From assembly GCA_016706545.1 (NCBI GenBank), contig JADJJK010000006.1:219567-283566 (forward strand): a stretch of DNA of 64,000 bases. Reading direction: 5' to 3'. This stretch comes from Myxococcales bacterium (GTDB lineage: Bacteria > Myxococcota_A > Polyangia > Haliangiales > Haliangiaceae). Below the pieces are notes generated by a model. It saw only the letters and a program-made list of their open reading frames with translations. It ran no database searches and had not been told where the DNA came from. Each line of letters opens with the position of its first letter. Position 1 is the stretch's first letter. The translations under genes and the position numbers were made by a program. Shown one piece after another: positions 1 through 11,658 of the stretch.

Positions 1-478
1 GGCGGTGCAGCCACGGCGCCTGCTCGGTGGCGCGGGCAAGCTCGTCATCGCGCAGCTCGGCGGGGACGCCCGAGCGCGCGGTCGCGGTGGTGCTGCCGAC
101 GAAGATGCGGATCGGTCCGTCGAGCTCGATCTGTCGGCCGTCCTCTGCGAGCAACCGGACCTCGGCGGCGCGCAGATCGATCCACGCCGCGTCGTACTCG
201 GTCGACTCGGCGAACATCGTCGTCGCCAGCACCGGCCGCATGCCCGCGGCGAGCCCGGTGGCCTGCGCTGGCGGTGTCGCGCTGCAGAGCACACCTCTGA
301 CCTCGTCTGGCGCGATCACCTTGGCCATGGGGGCCAGCGCGGCGCGCACCTTGGCGTGTCGGCGCCACCATCGCACGGCCAGAAACATGCCAAGCGCGAT
401 CAGCACAAACCCGGCCAGCGCGGTCTTCCATAGCCAGGTCCCATTCGTCAGCAAGAACGGCAGCTCGGTGGTGGACAA
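1..478 (-). CDS. Membrane protein of unknown function (3' end outside window)
   Basis: I do not recognise the family. The gene reads leftwards and runs off the window, so only the first 159 residues are visible. The TTG at 478 is chosen as start because AGGGA stands five bases before it, no ATG precedes the hydrophobic stretch, and the frame stays open to the edge. Residues about 13-33 form one strongly hydrophobic helix followed by a WWRRH cluster, so the rest of the protein probably lies in the cytoplasm. The following 120 residues alternate short hydrophobic and charged stretches like a small beta-rich domain, with no catalytic motif. It lies 91 bp downstream of a zinc-ribbon gene on the same strand and may be cotranscribed with it. 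Confidence 0.6.
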   Translation of the reverse strand, partial: MSTTELPFLLTNGTWLWKTALAGFVLIALGMFLAVRWWRRHAKVRAALAPMAKVIAPDEVRGVLCSATPPAQATGLAAGMRPVLATTMFAESTEYDAAWIDLRAAEVRLLAEDGRQIELDGPIRIFVGSTTATARSGVPAELRDDELARATEQAPWLHR

Positions 479-569
479 TTTCTTCCCTGACCCTTTCGCC
501 GGTGTGAGTGCATTCCTACACCGCTATCGCTCAGGTTATTCCACGACCGGCCGCCGGTGTGCGTGGGGG

Positions 570-881
570 TCAGTCGAAGATCTCCCACCACGACCGGCGC
601 TTGCCGTGGCCCCGACGCTCGCCGTGGTCATCGTCGTGGTCATGGTCGCTGTCGGCCCGGGCATATCGTCGCGGGGGCTGCGCGTACTCCGGCTCCTGCG
701 CGCGGTGCGCCATGGGCGCGGCTTCGCGCTCGCCAGCCCCGGCGGCTGCCTCGCGAGCGACCAGCTTCTCCAGCTCTCCCCGGTCAAGCCACACCCCGCG
801 GCAGCGGTCGCAGCGATCGATCGTGATGCCCTGACGGTCGAGTTCGGTCAGAGAGGGAATCTCACAGCGCGGACAGATCAT
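570..881 (-). CDS. Small TFIIB-type zinc-ribbon protein
   Basis: A 103-residue protein with a clear N-terminal zinc ribbon: C3-x2-C6 and C24-x2-C27, the second knuckle followed by the GVWLDRGEL signature of the bacterial zf-TFIIB domain family. The C-terminal half is low complexity with an Asp/His-rich run and ends in basic then aromatic residues (KRRSWWEIFD). Start at 881: GGGAG lies six bases upstream, and the ribbon begins at residue 3. Such proteins bind zinc, but their cellular role is not established; nucleic-acid or protein binding is inferred from the fold. It is divergent from the hybrid histidine kinase at 1113, with a 231-bp gap that should hold both promoters. A second protein of the same family lies at 6136-6765. 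Confidence 0.85.
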   Translation of the reverse strand: MICPRCEIPSLTELDRQGITIDRCDRCRGVWLDRGELEKLVAREAAAGAGEREAAPMAHRAQEPEYAQPPRRYARADSDHDHDDDHGERRGHGKRRSWWEIFD

Positions 882-1112
882 GGCGGCTCCCGATGCAGAA
901 AAGATTGGGCGCAACGTGAGGCCGCCAACGGCTCATGTCGAATCGGAAGTTTGCTCACCAAGAGTCGGAAAACTCGAATTGTTGGCAGCCGGGACCACCT
1001 GGCTTGGCCGACTTCAGTACATTTTGCAGGGGGCTATCGGAAGGTGCTTCACGGAAACGGCAAGGCGGTCGACGTACGCTGTCGATCACTTCGACCTCTT
1101 CGACTTCAGGCC

Positions 1113-4100
1113 ATGGCTCTTTCCCATCCGCGAGCTTGTGTGCGGCTGGCCTGGATCTCCGCGCTGATGCTCTGCGCTGGGCCAGGCCAGGCCCGCTCCG
1201 AGCCAAGCGCTTCGCTCGGCATGCTCGAGGGCCCTGGCGGCGTGCTGCCGTTTCGGTCGTTTCGCGCCGCAGAGGGCCTGCGCAACCTGGTGGTGACCTC
1301 GCTGACCCAGGACCGCGTGGGGCAGCTCTGGGTGGGCACCGACGAGGGGCTCTACCGCTTCGATGGCGAGCGCTTCGTCGCGTATCACGTGGTCGATGGC
1401 CTGCCGTCGTCCCACGTCAGCGCGGTCGCCGCAGCTCCCGAGGGTGGCGTGTGTGCCGTCGGCAACGGCAAGGTGGCCTGTGGAGACGGCGCCGGGTTTC
1501 TGGACGCCACCGCCGCTGGTCTGCCCGGCGCGCCGGTCAATGATCTGGCCGCGGCGGGCGGTCAGCTCTGGGTGGCCACCCACGACGGGCTCTACCTGCG
1601 CCGCGCTGGCCAGCCGTTCGCGGCGGTGAGCGACTGGGCACGACGCAACGTTTCGCTGGTGGTCGCGGACGAGCGCGGCGTCCTGGCCACCGATGGCTAC
1701 CGGCTGGGGCTCGGCGACGCAGCGGGCCAGTGGACCGTCTTCGAGCCGGTGCCAGGCCTGGGCCACGAAGATTGGATCCGCGCCATCCTGCGCGACGCCG
1801 ATGGCGCCATCTGGCTGCGCTCGCCGCGGCGGCTGTGGTGGCTGGGCGTCGGCTCGACCCGCGCGCTGGAGGTCTCGTCGCCGGTGACGCAGAGCCTCGA
1901 GAGCACGGCGATGGCGCTTGGCCCAGGCAACGCCGTGACCTTGGCCACCGAGCGCGGGCTGGTGGTGCGGGAGGCTGGCGCCTGGCGGGCGCTTGGCCGC
2001 GCAGAGGGGCTGCCTCAAGTCGCGGTGCGCGCGCTGTATCGCGATCGCGATGGCGGCTTGTGGATGGGCGCCAACGGGCTTCATCAGTGGCTGGGGCGAG
2101 GCCTCATCGAGCGGTTCGACGCCGAGCACGGGTTGCCCGGCGAGAGCGTATGGACCATCGGCCGGGATCGTCGCGGCGTGCTCTGGGTGGGGACGGATCG
2201 CTGCCTCGCCGAGCGCCTGGCGCACGGCTGGCGCTGCGTCCCTGGGACCGAGGGCTTTGCCATTCGCACGCGGGTGGATCTGCCGGACGGCGGCGCTTTC
2301 CTGGGCGGGGTCCCGGCCGTGTTGCTCCACCGCGATGCCGCTGGCGTCGTGCGGCAGGTGCGAGACGCGGTGCCGACCTCCGTCAACCAGATCCTGGATC
2401 TGGAGCTGGGCACCGTCGGCGATCTGTGGATGGGGACCGGCACCGGCCTCTATCACCGCGCCGAGCTGTCGCCGGGGCCCTGGTCCTTGGTGCCGCCGCC
2501 GCCTGGCCAGGAGCGGGGTTGGATCTCGTCCGTCGTCCGGAACGCGGACGCCGTGTGGACCGCGGGGCGCGGCGGTCTGGCGGTCTGGCGGTCTGGCGGA
2601 TGGTCGTCTTTTGGCAAGGCGCAAGGGCTCCTGGACGGGCGCTTGTCCTACCTGCTTGCCCAGCGCGATGGCCGGATGTGCGCGGCGTACGACGAGGCGC
2701 TGGGCCTGATCTGCTTCCGCGAGCGCGCCGGCCAGCTCTCCGAGCTGCAGACGCTGGGGGAGGCGGACGGCCTGGCCACCGGCCTCGTGTACTTCCTGGG
2801 AGAGGACGCGCAGCGACGGCTGTGGATCGGCACCGGCGCTGGTGTGGATGTCCGCAGCGAGCAGGGCAGCGAGCCCCGCATGGACCACTTCACCGAGCGC
2901 GACGGCCTGGCCGGAGACGACGCCTCCGCCAATGCCTTCTTCGCGGATCACGACGGCTCGGTGTGGCTGGGATCGAGCTCCGGGCTGTCTCACGTGCTGG
3001 CGCAGCACTATCGCGGCCCCCCGGAGCCGCCGGTGGTGGTGATCGATCAGGTGCGCGTTGGCTCTCGCCAGCGGGTGCTGCGCGTCGGCGAGTCTCTGCG
3101 GCACCGCGATCACGACGTCACGGTGGAGTTCTCGGCCGCCAACCTCCTGGGCGCCGGGGCCTTGGAGCTGGGGGTCCGCATGTTGCCGCAGGCGCGCGAG
3201 TGGACGCAGACGCGGCTTGGCGCGGAGCACTACGTCTCGTTGCCGCCAGGGAGCTATCGCTTCGAGGTGCGCGCACGGCTGGGAACCGGGACCTGGGGGC
3301 CGGTTGCCTGGCGGACGATCACCGTGCTGCCGGCGTTCTGGCAGACGCGCTGGTTCCAGGCGCTGCTCGGGCTGGCGGTGCTCGCGCTGCTGACCGGCGG
3401 GTTCGCCGTGCGTCAGCGCGCGCTGTTGGCGCGTCAGCGGCGCGTCCACCTGGCCCACGCGGAGGCCAACTTCCGCGACCTCATCGAGGCCTTGCCGGAG
3501 CTGGTGCTGGTGCAGCGCGGCGAGCAGATCGAGTATGGCAACCAGGTGGCGCGCAAGCTCCTGGGGGTGCGCGCGGAGGCAGGATGGCAGCCAGGGTTGC
3601 TCGAGCGTCTGCACCCGAGCGACCGCGCGCGCGCGGCAGACCTCCTGGTGGGCAGAGCGCCCCTACTGTCCGGAGAGCGGGCCGTGGGCGCCGACGGCGA
3701 CACGGTGGAGGTCCGGCTGCGCGCGGCCGATGACACCTGGCGCTCCGTCGAGCTCACCGTGCAACTCGTCGAGATGACCGGACGGGCCGCGCTGCTGGTG
3801 ATCGGCCGCGACATCACCGAGCGCAAGCGCCTGCAAGGCCAGGTGCTGGTGGCCGATCGCATGTTCAGCCTGGGCACACTGGCGACCGGCATCGCGCACG
3901 AGATCAACAACCCCCTGGCCTGCGTCATGGGCAACCTCGCGGTGGTGAGCGATGCGCTGGCCCAGGAGGGCCTGGCGATCGAGGGCGAGGAGCGCGCAGA
4001 GCTGCGGGAGGCCCTGCGCGACGCCTACGAGGGGGCCGAGCGAGTTCGCAAGATCGTCCTTGGCCTACGCAGCTTCAGCCGCACCGACGCAGAGCGCGCC

Positions 4101-5174
4101 TCGGTGGACGTCAACCAGATCGTCGAGCGCGCCATCGCGCTCACCGGCAACGAGCTGCGCCACCGCGCCGTGGTCCGCGAAGAGCTGGCGACGGTGGGGC
4201 TCGTGCTCGGCGACGAGAGCCGCTTGACGCAGGTGGTCATCGCGTTGCTGGTCAACGCGGCGCAGGCCATCCCGGCTGGGAAGGCGGACACCAACACGGT
4301 CACGGTGCGCACCCGGCAAGAGCGCGACCACGTGATCCTCGAGGTGCAGGACACCGGGGCGGGCATCCCGGCCAGCGTGTTGCCGCGCGTCTTCGATCCG
4401 TTCTTCACCACCAAGCCGGTGGGCGGTGGCGCGGGCCTGGGGCTCTCCATCTGCCACGGCATCGTCACCGGCCTCGGCGGTCAGATCGCGCTGGAGAGCC
4501 AGGAAGGGCACGGCGTGCTGGTGCGCGTGAGCCTGCCGCTCGCCCAGCCCGCGGCGCAGGTGGGGCAGGGTGCCTCGGCCGCAACCGGCGTCGCGGCCCA
4601 AGGAGGCGGCGACTGCGCCGACTCGGCGCAGCCGCGGTCGCTTGTGCAGGCGGTCGCGCAGCCCGCGTCATCCCCATCGGCCCCATCGGCGCCAGCCGCA
4701 TCGGATCCTGCCGCGCCCGTTCCCCGTGCCGCGCCGCCGGCCCAGGGCTCCTCGCCAGTCAGCCTCCAGCAAGCGCCGCATCGGTCCGTGCTGATCGTGG
4801 ACGATGATCCGATGGTCGGCCAGGTGCTGCGCCGCATGCTCGACCGCCAGGAGAGCGCCACGGAGGTCACCGTGGTCACCTCGGTGGCGGAGGCGCTCTC
4901 GGCGCTGCGCGGCGGTCGTCGGTACGACGCGATCGTCTCCGATGTCATGATGCCCAATCAGAGCGGCCTGGAGCTCTACGATCTGGTGCGGTCGTTTGAT
5001 CAGCCGCAGGCGCAGCGGCTGATCTTCGTCACCGGCGGCGCGTTCACCTCGGAGTCGCAACGTCGGCTCGAGGAGCTCGGGCTGCCGTGCTTGACCAAGC
5101 CGGTGCGCGCCCAGGAGCTGCAGCGCGTCATCTCGGAGGTGGTGGCGGCGCCGTCGAAGCGAGCTCCTGCTTAG
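1113..5174 (+). CDS. Hybrid sensor histidine kinase with periplasmic beta-propeller and receiver domain
   Basis: A 1353-residue one-protein phosphorelay. Residues 1-30 are a signal sequence. Residues about 50-650 hold repeated propeller blades of the two-component-regulator type (LWVGTDEGLYRF, LWMGANGL, LWIGTGAGV), followed by a Y_Y_Y-like domain. One membrane helix lies near 746-770, then a PAS domain (about 787-905), the dimerisation helix with phospho-accepting His929 in GIAHEINNP, and an ATPase domain with an N box (LLVNAAQAI), G1 (DTGAGIP) and G2 (GAGLGLSI). After a Pro/Ala/Ser linker comes a receiver domain with phospho-acceptor Asp1277 (SDVMMP) and Lys1329 (TKP). Start at 1113 gives a proper signal peptide; the reading frame stays open far upstream, but that part looks non-coding. 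No separate response regulator is adjacent, so the attached receiver or a distant partner must carry the output. The ligand is unknown. Confidence 0.9.
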   Translation: MALSHPRACVRLAWISALMLCAGPGQARSEPSASLGMLEGPGGVLPFRSFRAAEGLRNLVVTSLTQDRVGQLWVGTDEGLYRFDGERFVAYHVVDGLPSSHVSAVAAAPEGGVCAVGNGKVACGDGAGFLDATAAGLPGAPVNDLAAAGGQLWVATHDGLYLRRAGQPFAAVSDWARRNVSLVVADERGVLATDGYRLGLGDAAGQWTVFEPVPGLGHEDWIRAILRDADGAIWLRSPRRLWWLGVGSTRALEVSSPVTQSLESTAMALGPGNAVTLATERGLVVREAGAWRALGRAEGLPQVAVRALYRDRDGGLWMGANGLHQWLGRGLIERFDAEHGLPGESVWTIGRDRRGVLWVGTDRCLAERLAHGWRCVPGTEGFAIRTRVDLPDGGAFLGGVPAVLLHRDAAGVVRQVRDAVPTSVNQILDLELGTVGDLWMGTGTGLYHRAELSPGPWSLVPPPPGQERGWISSVVRNADAVWTAGRGGLAVWRSGGWSSFGKAQGLLDGRLSYLLAQRDGRMCAAYDEALGLICFRERAGQLSELQTLGEADGLATGLVYFLGEDAQRRLWIGTGAGVDVRSEQGSEPRMDHFTERDGLAGDDASANAFFADHDGSVWLGSSSGLSHVLAQHYRGPPEPPVVVIDQVRVGSRQRVLRVGESLRHRDHDVTVEFSAANLLGAGALELGVRMLPQAREWTQTRLGAEHYVSLPPGSYRFEVRARLGTGTWGPVAWRTITVLPAFWQTRWFQALLGLAVLALLTGGFAVRQRALLARQRRVHLAHAEANFRDLIEALPELVLVQRGEQIEYGNQVARKLLGVRAEAGWQPGLLERLHPSDRARAADLLVGRAPLLSGERAVGADGDTVEVRLRAADDTWRSVELTVQLVEMTGRAALLVIGRDITERKRLQGQVLVADRMFSLGTLATGIAHEINNPLACVMGNLAVVSDALAQEGLAIEGEERAELREALRDAYEGAERVRKIVLGLRSFSRTDAERASVDVNQIVERAIALTGNELRHRAVVREELATVGLVLGDESRLTQVVIALLVNAAQAIPAGKADTNTVTVRTRQERDHVILEVQDTGAGIPASVLPRVFDPFFTTKPVGGGAGLGLSICHGIVTGLGGQIALESQEGHGVLVRVSLPLAQPAAQVGQGASAATGVAAQGGGDCADSAQPRSLVQAVAQPASSPSAPSAPAASDPAAPVPRAAPPAQGSSPVSLQQAPHRSVLIVDDDPMVGQVLRRMLDRQESATEVTVVTSVAEALSALRGGRRYDAIVSDVMMPNQSGLELYDLVRSFDQPQAQRLIFVTGGAFTSESQRRLEELGLPCLTKPVRAQELQRVISEVVAAPSKRAPA

Positions 5175-5198
5175 TCAGCGTCGGTGCCGCCGGGCGAC

Positions 5199-5215
5199 GC
5201 TCACCGGGAGTGAGC
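5199..5215 (+). terminator. Possible terminator hairpin after the hybrid kinase
   Basis: A six-base perfect stem (GCTCAC / GTGAGC) with a five-base loop lies 25 bp after the stop codon of the hybrid kinase. It can be extended with a bulge. There is no T-run, so it would be an atypical intrinsic terminator or an RNA 3'-end structure. Confidence 0.35.
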
Positions 5216-5318
5216 GCCGTCGGGCCAGCTCCCCTCCAGCCCCACTCCAGTCCCACTCCGGACCACTCCGGACCGGCCCTGGATCCCCTGTCAGACCCGC
5301 GTACTACATCTGCCGCCG

Positions 5319-6242
<924 letters not shown>

Positions 6243-6747
6243 CGAGCCCGGTGAGATCTCGACCTGTTCGCTGTGTCATGGCGTCTGGTTGCCTGCTCGC
6301 GCGATCTCGCAGTGGTTTGGCGACGACGACTGGCCGCGCGGCACCTCGATGTGGTGGCGCAGCAGAGCTGTGTGTCCGCGGTGCGCGCAGATCCCTGGAG
6401 GTGAGCCCCAGGTGATGCTGGTGCGCAACGTCGGCGGCGTGCTCATCGATCGCTGCGCTCGACACGGCGTGTGGCTGGACGCTGGTGAAGTCGGGCGTTT
6501 GGTCGCCGAGCCTGGCGTCGGCGATGCCGAAGTGCTTCAAGCGCTGCGCGCACGCATCGAAGTCGCGCCACGACCGGGCCACGCCGGAGCCGTGGGCGGC
6601 GCGGTGAGCGCCGCTGGCGATGATGAGCACCTCGCGCTCGAGCGCGAGGTCGCCGCGCTACAGGCCGAAGTGTACGCCAGGCGGCAGGAGCTGGCCGACC
6701 TCGAGCGCATGCTCGACAGCAAGCGCTCCTTGTTGGCGAATGATCCC

Positions 6748-6774
6748 GGCCAGGAGACCGTTTGACACCAGTCT
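6748..6774. repeat. 27-bp dispersed repeat, copy 1
   Basis: This 27-base sequence recurs at 41077-41103 in the same orientation with a single difference (C at 6759 is T in the other copy). It encodes the last residues of the zinc-ribbon protein and contains its TGA stop. It runs straight into the hairpin at 6764-6783. Confidence 0.8.
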
Positions 6775-6783
6775 CTTGGTGTC
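6764..6783 (+). terminator. Hairpin overlapping the stop codon region of the zinc-ribbon gene
   Basis: A perfect seven-base stem, GACACCA and TGGTGTC, with a six-base loop. It begins at the second base of the TGA stop codon. There is no T-run. It could terminate or protect the transcript, or be part of the repeated element described at 6748. Confidence 0.45.
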
Positions 6784-7131
6784 GGGTTGTCGGATGGATT
6801 CCGCGGTTTCCTGTGCGCCTTCCTGTGCGCCTGGCGGGGCCATGCACCTTGGCGGCGCCAACCTGGCCGCGGCGAGCTGTCGCGGCCGTCGCAGGTGTGC
6901 AGACGGTTTCACACCTCGCATGAGCATGTAACTATTGCGGATTCGTCCAGCGGCGTGCGCGCTTCTTGCGCAACCCGCCGGGCTGCCCCTCGAGCGGGGA
7001 GCCATTCACGAAAAACCAGCAGGTTCGACTGCTTATCTCGGGTTTCCAGCGCCGCAACTTAGGTGTAAGGTGCGCGCCCCAAGCCGTTCAGGCTCAGGTG
7101 AGCAGTACCGCAGGAGAACAAGGATCTTCGT
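6784..7131. other. Non-coding gap before korA with one further hairpin
   Basis: No convincing gene is seen. The gap contains a tandem duplication of an 11-12-base TCCTGTGCGCC unit near 6809-6832, and a hairpin at 6893-6916 with seven-base arms (AGGTGTG / CACACCT) and a ten-base loop. The stretch 7000-7131 is less GC-rich and should carry the korAB promoter, but I cannot fix a -35/-10 pair. AGGAG at 7112 lies about 15 bases from the korA ATG, so a closer weak site (AAGGA at 7120-7124) is more likely used. Confidence 0.5.
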
Positions 7132-9012
<1,881 letters not shown>

Positions 9013-9047
9013 TCCCCTCCAGCGATCGCGATCCAAGGACCAATTCG

Positions 9048-10085
9048 ATGAGCGAAGCAGTCAAGATCAAGCTGAGCAAGAAAGACCTGGAGTCGGACCA
9101 GGACGTGCGCTGGTGCCCGGGCTGTGGCGACTACGCCATCCTGGCCACCGTGCAACGCACCCTGGCCACGCTGAGCGTGCGGCGTGAGAACACCGTGTTC
9201 GTCTCCGGCATCGGCTGCTCCAGCCGCTTTCCGTACTACATGAACACGTACGGCTTTCACACCATCCACGGCCGCGCGCCGGCGGTGGCGTCTGGCCTCA
9301 AGATCACGCGGCCGGACCTGGACGTGTGGGTCGTCACCGGCGACGGCGACGGCCTGTCGATCGGCGGCAACCACATGTTGCACGCGCTGCGCCGCAACAT
9401 GGATCTGAAGATCCTGTTGTTCAACAATCAGATCTACGGCCTCACCAAGGGCCAGTACTCGCCGACCTCGGCGCTGGGCACGCGCGCGGCGTCCACGCCC
9501 ACCGGCTCGGTGGACCACCCGGTGAACCCGATCTCGTTTGCGCTGGGCGCCGGCGCGACGTTCATCGCGAGGGCCGCTGACACCGACGCCAAGCTCATGG
9601 CCGCGGTGCTGGAGCAGGCGTATCGCCACAAGGGCGCCGTGTTCATCGAGCTGTTGCAGAACTGCCCGGTGTTCAATGACGGGGTCTGGGAGGCGGTCAA
9701 GGACGATCCGGCCGGCAAGCAGATCATCCTCGCCGAGGGCAAGCCGCTCCTGTTCGCGGGCGGCACCAAGGGCATCCGGCTGGGCGCGGGGATGGTGCCG
9801 GAGATCGTCGAAGTGGGCGAGGGGCCGGGCAAGGTGCCCCAGACGGACCTCTTGGTCCACAGCGAGCGCGGCTCGCGCAACTACGCGCACCTCCTGGCTG
9901 AGCTCGTCCACCCGGCGTTCCCCATGCCGATGGGCGTCCTCTATCGCGAGGACAAGCCGACCTACGACGGCCTGGCCAACGCGCAGATGGCAGAGGCGCG
10001 GCAGAAGCAAGGCCCGGGCGACCTGGAGAAGCTGATGCTCTCCGGCATGGTGTGGGAAGTCGGCGCCGACGGCACCCGGCACTGA
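9048..10085 (+). CDS. korB: 2-oxoacid:ferredoxin oxidoreductase, beta subunit
   Basis: A 345-residue thiamine diphosphate- and [4Fe-4S]-binding partner of KorA. Candidate cluster ligands are C23 and C26 (WCPGCGDY), C57 (GIGCSSRFP) and C206 (QNCPVFN), the pattern known for this subunit class. The cofactor site is GDGDGLSIGGNH near residue 103, followed by NNQIYGLTKGQ. The C-terminal region ends without an added ferredoxin domain. Complete genes for both subunits next to each other suggest a ferredoxin-linked step in the TCA cycle or its reverse, supplying low-potential electrons. A 229-bp gap with degenerate repeats follows. Confidence 0.94.
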   Translation: MSEAVKIKLSKKDLESDQDVRWCPGCGDYAILATVQRTLATLSVRRENTVFVSGIGCSSRFPYYMNTYGFHTIHGRAPAVASGLKITRPDLDVWVVTGDGDGLSIGGNHMLHALRRNMDLKILLFNNQIYGLTKGQYSPTSALGTRAASTPTGSVDHPVNPISFALGAGATFIARAADTDAKLMAAVLEQAYRHKGAVFIELLQNCPVFNDGVWEAVKDDPAGKQIILAEGKPLLFAGGTKGIRLGAGMVPEIVEVGEGPGKVPQTDLLVHSERGSRNYAHLLAELVHPAFPMPMGVLYREDKPTYDGLANAQMAEARQKQGPGDLEKLMLSGMVWEVGADGTRH

Positions 10086-10146
10086 AAAGACGTGATCGAG
10101 GACGTGGCCGCGCGGCGCGTGTGGGCCCCGTGTGGTCCTGCTCGGC

Positions 10147-10270
10147 GCGTTCGGGCTCGGGCCGCGCAGCTCCAACGAGGTCCAGCGCGTTCGGGTGAGT
10201 TCAGGCGAGTTCCAGCGCGTTCGGGCGCGGGCCGCGCGCAGTTCGGGCGAGTTCGGGCGACTTCCGGCGG
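10147..10270. repeat. Degenerate ~10-bp direct repeats upstream of the SEC-C gene
   Basis: The gap between korB and the next gene is filled with variants of a ten-base unit close to GAGTTCGGGC, for example GCGTTCGGGT, GAGTTCAGGC, GAGTTCCAGC, GCGTTCGGGC and GAGTTCGGGC. Two longer blocks are near-duplicates (10147-10172 and 10217-10243). The array lies in the presumed leader of the SEC-C gene. Confidence 0.6.
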
Positions 10271-10314
10271 CTGCGCTTGCAATTTTCCCCTCGACGGCGA
10301 AAATCCTCGGCCTG

Positions 10315-10938
10315 ATGGCCAGCTCAGTGGTATCGACCGAGGACGTTGAACGCACGATCGTCGCTTTCACCAAGCTCGATCGTCGCGGCGACAAGAAAGC
10401 GATGAACAAGCTGGCGGCGCGCTTGCAGCGCGAACAGCCGTTCCTCTTGCAGTATGCCGCTCAGCTCCGCACGGAGCACGGGGACATGGTGGGCGAGGCC
10501 TCGGTGTTCTATGCCACGCTCATGTGGGCGATGTTCGATCGCGTGCGGGAGTCAACGCTGCCGCGGCTGTCGCAGCAGAACCTGGCCGACGCCGAGAAGG
10601 CGGTCACCGCCGCTCTCGCCGAGGTGCCCGGCCTCGATGACAAGCCTCCCTACGAGCGCATGTCCGAGGCGCTCTGGGCGACGCAGCCAAACGTCTACTC
10701 CAAGCTGCGCGATCTGCTGACCGAGGACGTCAAGGAGGACGCGATGACCGCCGAGACGTGCGGGCACATCGTCCGGCCAACCCAGGTGGTCATCGAGGCG
10801 TTTGACGCCGCGCTGACCGGCCGGCGCCCCGGCGAGCTGCAAGGCACCGTCGTGGCCACCGTCAAGGTGGGGCCCAACGAGCCTTGTCCCTGCGGCTCGG
10901 AGAAGAAGTACAAGAAGTGCCACGGCGCGCTGGCCTAG
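10315..10938 (+). CDS. SEC-C metal-binding motif protein
   Basis: A 207-residue protein ending in a clear SEC-C zinc-binding motif, PCPCGSEKKYKKCHG, as found at the C-terminus of SecA and of many stand-alone proteins. The rest is mostly helical (residues 1-180) with no catalytic signature, including an N-terminal helix pair (VERTIVAFTKLDRRGD). The ATG at 10315 is preferred because the frame upstream runs through the degenerate repeats and gives a low-complexity Arg/Ser-rich leader. The motif suggests zinc-mediated protein contact, possibly with the Sec or ribosome machinery, but that is inference. It is followed by a lipoprotein gene after 94 bp. Confidence 0.8.
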   Translation: MASSVVSTEDVERTIVAFTKLDRRGDKKAMNKLAARLQREQPFLLQYAAQLRTEHGDMVGEASVFYATLMWAMFDRVRESTLPRLSQQNLADAEKAVTAALAEVPGLDDKPPYERMSEALWATQPNVYSKLRDLLTEDVKEDAMTAETCGHIVRPTQVVIEAFDAALTGRRPGELQGTVVATVKVGPNEPCPCGSEKKYKKCHGALA

Positions 10939-11032
10939 CCAGCGGAAGGTCAGCAGAGGTCAGCGGAGTTCAGCGGAAAAGGGCGCGCCTCGCGCAGCCA
11001 AGCACGGCGTTGGCTGCGGTACCCTCCTGCAG

Positions 11033-11575
11033 ATGGTCCCTGGCTTCTCTGCAAGGCGCGCGGCGCTCGTCTCTGGAGTGCTGCTGACGCTCCTCGCGTG
11101 TACCGAAGATGGCGGGGAGGCCACCGACCCTCATGACGAGGCGCTGTGCAAGGTCCCGGCGGCGTTCCCAAAGGTCGCCGCCGCCAGCGCCACCATCGGT
11201 GTGGCGGGCGGCGGTCACCCGACGCTCACCATCACGCTCGACGCCGGGCCTCCGCGCGACACGCTATTTTTCAAGCTCATCTCGGGGGCCGGCGCCTTCG
11301 TGGGCGGCCTGCGCGCGGGGACCTTCGCCATCAGCGGGCCGGACGCCGGGTTCTCTTCGTGCGGCCTGTGCGTCAACGTGGTGGCTGACATCGTGGCTGG
11401 GCAGGGGCCCACCAAGTTCTATCAGGCGACCGCGGGCGAGGTCACGCTGACCAGCGTCACCGCGCCGTACGCTGGGTCGGTGGCGAACCTGGTGCTGGGA
11501 GAGGTGGACCTTCAAGGCACGGCGATCCCCGGGTGTAGCACCAAGGTGCCGTCCGTGACCTTCTCCAGCAACTGA
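11033..11575 (+). CDS. Predicted secreted lipoprotein of unknown function
   Basis: A 180-residue protein with an N-terminal signal (two arginines, then a hydrophobic run) ending in LLTLLAC, a good lipobox with the lipidated cysteine at about residue 23. The mature part is a predicted beta-rich domain of about 150 residues with a CGLC pair near residue 105 and a further Cys in PGCSTK near the end. No family is recognised. It probably sits in the outer membrane or periplasm. Its stop codon is immediately followed by an 11-bp tandem array and then the convergent exporter gene. Confidence 0.75.
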   Translation: MVPGFSARRAALVSGVLLTLLACTEDGGEATDPHDEALCKVPAAFPKVAAASATIGVAGGGHPTLTITLDAGPPRDTLFFKLISGAGAFVGGLRAGTFAISGPDAGFSSCGLCVNVVADIVAGQGPTKFYQATAGEVTLTSVTAPYAGSVANLVLGEVDLQGTAIPGCSTKVPSVTFSSN

Positions 11576-11630
11576 CCGCTCGGTGACTGCTTGGCGACCG
11601 CTCGGTGACCGCTCGGTGGCCGCTGGCGAG
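11576..11630. repeat. 11-bp tandem array between convergent genes
   Basis: Four units of a CCGCTCGGTGA-type repeat (11576-11586, 11587-11597, 11598-11608, 11609-11619) and a degraded fifth start at the first base after the lipoprotein stop codon. The core CGCTCGG and the 11-bp period are shared with the larger array at 55937-56068. Confidence 0.8.
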
Positions 11631-11658
11631 CCCGCGGCGCCCGATCAGGCCGGCCGCT

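Noticed and set aside
27..1112. Long in-frame extension upstream of the hybrid histidine kinase
   Set aside because: It is antisense to two real leftward genes, is Arg/Ser-rich, and a proper signal peptide begins at 1113.
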